Origin: Bacteroidales bacterium
GTDB lineage: Bacteria; Bacteroidota; Bacteroidia; Bacteroidales; Paludibacteraceae
Assembly: GCA_900771035.1 (NCBI GenBank)
Contig: CAAGML010000082.1
Span: forward strand, 1 to 18,204
Direction: 5' to 3'
DNA length: 18,204 nt
Shown here piece by piece: positions 14,884 to 18,204 of this stretch. Each line of letters opens with the position of its first letter. Position 1 is the stretch's first letter. The notes beneath the pieces were generated by a model that saw only the letters and a program-made list of their open reading frames with translations, was not told where the DNA came from and did no database searches. The translations under genes were made by a program, and so were the position numbers.

Positions 14884-17826
14884 ATGAAGAAAGTCTATCT
14901 CGTTTTGTTGCTTTGTGCATCATTTGTCTTGTCGAATGCCGCGCCTGCCTATCCTGGTCTTATTACGGTCACGCAGGAAGATGGTTCGACAATCTCGTTT
15001 TATCTCCATGGAGATGAGCATTTTAGTTATAGAACCACAGAAGATGGCTACTTGATTGCCGAAAATATGGATGGTATTCTTGAGTATGCTTATTTTGGTG
15101 ATGACAATTCATTCCGCACTTCGGGCGTTCAGGCTCACAATCCGCTGAGTCGTTCCGTGAACGAGCAGAATTTTGTTGGCTCGCTCACAAAAACCGATGA
15201 TTTGCAGCCCCGTTTCAGGGCTCTCCGTCAGCAAAGAAAGTCTGCTTCAGCTGCCCCTTCACGCAGCAAGTTCCCTCTGAAAGGCTCTCCACGCGGTCTT
15301 ATCATTCTCGTCTCTTACCAGGACGTGCCTTTCCAGACTCCAAAAGCAAACTTCGAGAACCTTGCCAATCAGCATGATTACAGTGCCAATGGCGGTACTG
15401 GGTCAATCAAGGACTATTTCACAGAATGCTCTCACGGTCAGTTTACCCCGGACTTTGATGTCTATGGCCCATACACATTGCCTCACGAACGTGCCTACTA
15501 TGGAGCTATGTCAGGCAGTGACCATGACATCAGGGCAGGTCAGATGATAATCGATGCATGCCTTGCCGCTGATGCTGATGTGAATTTCGCAGATTATGCC
15601 ACTGGCGGTACTGTGGACAATGTCTTTGTCTATTTCGCCGGTCATAATCAGGCTGAGGGTGGCCCTGACGAGTCAATATGGCCTCATCGTTCGTCAATGG
15701 CTTACTACGCCCCTCCGAAGTTGGATGATGTGAACCTTGCAGATTATGCCTGTACCTCTGAGTTCAGATGGTCCAGTGGTTCGTCAATGTGCGGTATTGG
15801 TACATTCTGCCATGAGTTCAGCCATGTGCTCGGTCTTCCGGACTTCTATGATACCGATTATGCTTCGGGACTTAGTGCTATGGGAAGTTGGGACATTATG
15901 ACTCAGGGCAATTACAATAACAATGGCTGTACTCCTCCTACTTATACCGCTTACGAGCGCTTCTTCCTCGGTTGGCTTACCCCTACAGCCTTGACCAATG
16001 ATTCGACTGTCGATTGCGAAGGGTCGTATAGCTTGCAGTCGCTTATCTCGGCAAACACTGCGTTCCTCGTCTCGAAGACGACACACAACCTTTCAGGTTC
16101 CGGTCCTAACCCTAAGGAATTCTTTATGCTTGAGTATCGCAAGATGGAGGGACGTGACACTTATACAGGTCTTGCCGACGGTTTGCTGATAACCCATATC
16201 AATTATAATCCAACCACATGGAACAACAATGGTCCTAACAATGACAGGACTTGCCTTGGCTATTATCCAGTGATTCCTAACCGTCAGCAGGCGTATGGCG
16301 ACAGGTCTGACCTTTATCCGTATGTGGCAGACAATTGTCTCTTCACGCTTCACGGAGAAACGGAACCTATGCTTCGTAAGGTGATAAATATTGTTGATAA
16401 TGGTAATTCCTGTTCGTTTGACTATGTGTCCCCTAACGAAAAACTGGCTTTGACGGCACATGATATTGACGCATATATGCAGCCGGTCGAGACACAGTTT
16501 GTCGTGACAGGTTCGAATATTGAGGAGAACCTCAGTGTCACCATTGCCGACAATCAGAATTTCTCGTGGCGTCGCCATACCGCTGATGATTCTGAGAGTT
16601 ACTCAACAATTGCCATTACCATTTCCCCTGACGAAAATGGCAATGTCTTTGACAGCATTGATGTCAAGTACCAACCAAGAAAGGTGACTTACGACGAGTA
16701 TAGCGAGACTAAATTCAGCGTCAAAGGCACGGTGTCAAGTTCGTTGACCAAAATTGCCAAGTTCCGTTATCGCAACCGTCGTCCAATCTATGTCACTGCC
16801 CCTGTGGCTTACGAGCCTAAGGATGTGACAGGCAGTTCTGCTGCGCTTTCTTGGAGCTTCGTGGCAGATACGGCAGCGGGCGTGGCAAATATCGAGAAAT
16901 ACGGTGCTAAATACTATTTGGATGTATATTCTACATCCGATGAGCCACAGGTCGAGACTGAGGGCTTCGAGAACTTCCCTGATTCGATGTGCGCTGATTG
17001 GTCTGCCACTTTCACCACTTCCACTGGTACTTACAAAAAGGAGGGGGCACGTGCGGCATCATTCGAGACTCCTCTTGATACCCTCTTCACCAAGGAGTTC
17101 GCTTCAGATATTGAGAAATATTCGTTCTGGGTGGGGTCTGCTGCCTCCTCGACAGGAATGTTCTACGCTCTTGCCCAGAAGTACGAATCAGGAGTATGGG
17201 ACACTGTCAAGAGAGTTCAGATTACGACCACTACGGCTGATGACGTGTCTGTATCTAAGATGAAGAGTGGGTATCGTCGTATGAAATTCTATTTCGTACC
17301 AGAGGGTGGTAACGGTAAGGTCGCTTTGGACGAGGTCTCTGTGACGACTGCTCAATCCATTTTCTATGCTGCAAAGAACACCTATCTGCGTGACACCACA
17401 TACGTTGTTCAGAATCTGGAGCGTGACAAGGAGTATCGTTTCAAAGTCCGTGCAACGGACAAGGACGAGAGGAGTAACACTCCTCGTTATGAGAATATCA
17501 CTGACCCTTCAAACGAGGTGGTGTTCAAGACAACTCAAAACCAACCTGTTCCTGAAGACGAAGATATATCTATCACCGTTGTCAGACATAGTGATGGCGT
17601 AGTTGTCTATGAGGTCTATATCTCCGAGTTGGAAGAAGATGGTGATTATAAGTTGTTCATCTATAATATGAATGGTTTCTTGGTAGATAAACTTCCTGTG
17701 GTTACAAATCCTGTGACGCTGCCACAGTTGCCTGTCGGTCAGTATATCATCAAATACGCAAAGGATGACGATAAATCCAAGTCTGGTCCTTCCGCCAAGT
17801 TCCATTACACTTCAAATTTGAAGTAA
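14884..17826 (+). CDS. Secreted M6-family zinc metalloprotease with FnIII-like and C-terminal sorting-like regions
   Basis: A 980-residue exported protein with a signal peptide (MKKVYLVLLLCASFVLSNA, cleavage near residue 19) and the N-terminal M6 motif PAYPGLITVTQEDGSTISF. The M6 catalytic domain (about 140-430) holds HEFSHVLGLPDFYD, with zinc ligands His310 and His314 and catalytic Glu311, and a Met-turn SAMGSWDIM with Met333. Next comes a beta-rich region (about 500-630). A fibronectin III-like domain (about 636-880) appears split by a beta-sandwich insertion (about 690-825, starting GFENFPDS). The last 85 residues (about 895-980: DYKLFIYNMNGFLVDK, then LPQLPVGQYIIKYAKDD) resemble a type IX secretion sorting domain but run past the usual end. 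Likely a surface or secreted protease that supplies peptides to the SusCD pair; the substrate is unknown. Confidence 0.92.
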   Translation: MKKVYLVLLLCASFVLSNAAPAYPGLITVTQEDGSTISFYLHGDEHFSYRTTEDGYLIAENMDGILEYAYFGDDNSFRTSGVQAHNPLSRSVNEQNFVGSLTKTDDLQPRFRALRQQRKSASAAPSRSKFPLKGSPRGLIILVSYQDVPFQTPKANFENLANQHDYSANGGTGSIKDYFTECSHGQFTPDFDVYGPYTLPHERAYYGAMSGSDHDIRAGQMIIDACLAADADVNFADYATGGTVDNVFVYFAGHNQAEGGPDESIWPHRSSMAYYAPPKLDDVNLADYACTSEFRWSSGSSMCGIGTFCHEFSHVLGLPDFYDTDYASGLSAMGSWDIMTQGNYNNNGCTPPTYTAYERFFLGWLTPTALTNDSTVDCEGSYSLQSLISANTAFLVSKTTHNLSGSGPNPKEFFMLEYRKMEGRDTYTGLADGLLITHINYNPTTWNNNGPNNDRTCLGYYPVIPNRQQAYGDRSDLYPYVADNCLFTLHGETEPMLRKVINIVDNGNSCSFDYVSPNEKLALTAHDIDAYMQPVETQFVVTGSNIEENLSVTIADNQNFSWRRHTADDSESYSTIAITISPDENGNVFDSIDVKYQPRKVTYDEYSETKFSVKGTVSSSLTKIAKFRYRNRRPIYVTAPVAYEPKDVTGSSAALSWSFVADTAAGVANIEKYGAKYYLDVYSTSDEPQVETEGFENFPDSMCADWSATFTTSTGTYKKEGARAASFETPLDTLFTKEFASDIEKYSFWVGSAASSTGMFYALAQKYESGVWDTVKRVQITTTTADDVSVSKMKSGYRRMKFYFVPEGGNGKVALDEVSVTTAQSIFYAAKNTYLRDTTYVVQNLERDKEYRFKVRATDKDERSNTPRYENITDPSNEVVFKTTQNQPVPEDEDISITVVRHSDGVVVYEVYISELEEDGDYKLFIYNMNGFLVDKLPVVTNPVTLPQLPVGQYIIKYAKDDDKSKSGPSAKFHYTSNLK

Positions 17827-17853
17827 TCTGTAATTTGGTCTATCGATAAAAAG

Positions 17854-17881
17854 CACGAAGCGAAATGCCTCGTGTTTTTTT
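17854..17881 (+). terminator. Rho-independent terminator after the M6 protease gene
   Basis: CACGAAGC (17854-17861) and GCCTCGTG (17867-17874) form an 8-bp stem with one A-C mismatch and loop GAAAT, followed by seven T. It lies 28 bases after the stop codon. Confidence 0.85.
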
Positions 17882-18204
17882 ATGAAAATAATGGCTCTAT
17901 AACGTTTCGTGTGTATGACTTTTCCTGTTTTCGTCACAGGGGCACCCAATAATTGCCATTGCAGGCATATTGAATATTCCAGCCTTTTGTGTTCTGACAA
18001 ACAATTGATTCGCAAAATATATAGATGCTTAATTGCGTATGACTATGACATTGAAAACTTATCATTTGCCCGTTTTTGGCTTATTTTTGATGCCAGAGGC
18101 ATCAGATAAGATAGCCAGCCATTCCTATGGCTGGTAAACGCATCATTCAATAAGGTATTCGAGTGGTCTTTGAGACCTCGAAAAGACCATCCCGCTAATT
18201 TATA
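17882..18204. other. Non-coding region with consecutive hairpins, reaching the window edge
   Basis: No convincing gene was seen in these 323 bases; short reading frames here (up to 66 codons) show no domain or promoter support. Hairpins: GATGCC/GGCATC with loop AGA (18089-18103), CCAGCCA/TGGCTGG with a 6-base loop (18115-18134), then the repeated element from 18156. A weak TATTTTTG at 18082-18089 could be a promoter box, but has no good -33 partner. Confidence 0.55.
18156..18198 (+). ncRNA. Structured element, copy 2, with two competing hairpins
   Basis: The block 18170-18198 matches 2330-2358 at 23 of 29 positions. GGTCT (18165-18169) can pair with AGACC (18173-18177), extended by CGA/TCG. 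Alternatively TGGTCTTT (18164-18171) can pair with AAAGACCA (18182-18189). The two folds exclude each other. It sits 22 bases after the preceding hairpin, and the window ends six bases beyond it. The RNA family is not recognised; strand is uncertain. Confidence 0.35.

Noticed and set aside
17909..18109. A 66-codon frame after the M6 terminator.
   Set aside because: Composition is atypical (many Cys and aromatic residues), no upstream promoter is evident, and it runs into the hairpin region.

Overview
The window looks like a chromosome segment from a Bacteroidota bacterium, most likely order Bacteroidales (Prevotella/Bacteroides-like). Three things point there: a SusC/SusD outer-membrane pair, lipoproteins with acidic or charged residues right after the lipid cysteine, and promoters of the Bacteroidota type (TAnnTTTG box, seen as TAACTTTG or TAAATTTG) in front of several transcription units. 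No tRNA, rRNA, CRISPR array, transposase or phage gene was recognised.

Left part (1-2525). A lon-type ATP-dependent protease gene is read leftward. Its N-terminal and AAA+ domains are intact, but the reading frame stops where the proteolytic domain should begin, 32 bases from the window edge; one missing base in a homopolymer would explain this. Between lon and the rightward genes lies about 630 bases of non-coding DNA. It holds a 17-bp palindrome near lon and a run of fifteen 11-bp repeats. As RNA, each repeat would form a minimal hairpin with a UNCG tetraloop. After the array come a perfect Shine-Dalgarno sequence with an 11-codon ORF and a structured element that recurs at the right edge of the window.

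Central operon (2492-7985). A TAACTTTG promoter precedes four closely packed genes: a CstA-family transporter, a Pif1/RecD-like helicase with HRDC and HTH domains (4-bp overlap), a coiled-coil protein with a long Pro-Glu repeat, and the 16S rRNA methyltransferase RsmI (1-base gap).

Right part (8000-17881). A good promoter and a roughly 120-base leader precede SusC, SusD and a surface lipoprotein of unknown function with a Big2-like domain. A strong terminator closes this unit. A separate promoter then drives a secreted M6-family metalloprotease with a C-terminal region that looks like a type IX sorting domain, followed by its own terminator. No glycoside hydrolase, ECF sigma factor or anti-sigma factor is in view. 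The set therefore looks more like a RagAB-type peptide/protein acquisition locus than a polysaccharide utilisation locus; this is inference.

Right edge (17882-18204). Non-coding sequence with consecutive hairpins, ending in the second copy of the repeated structured element.
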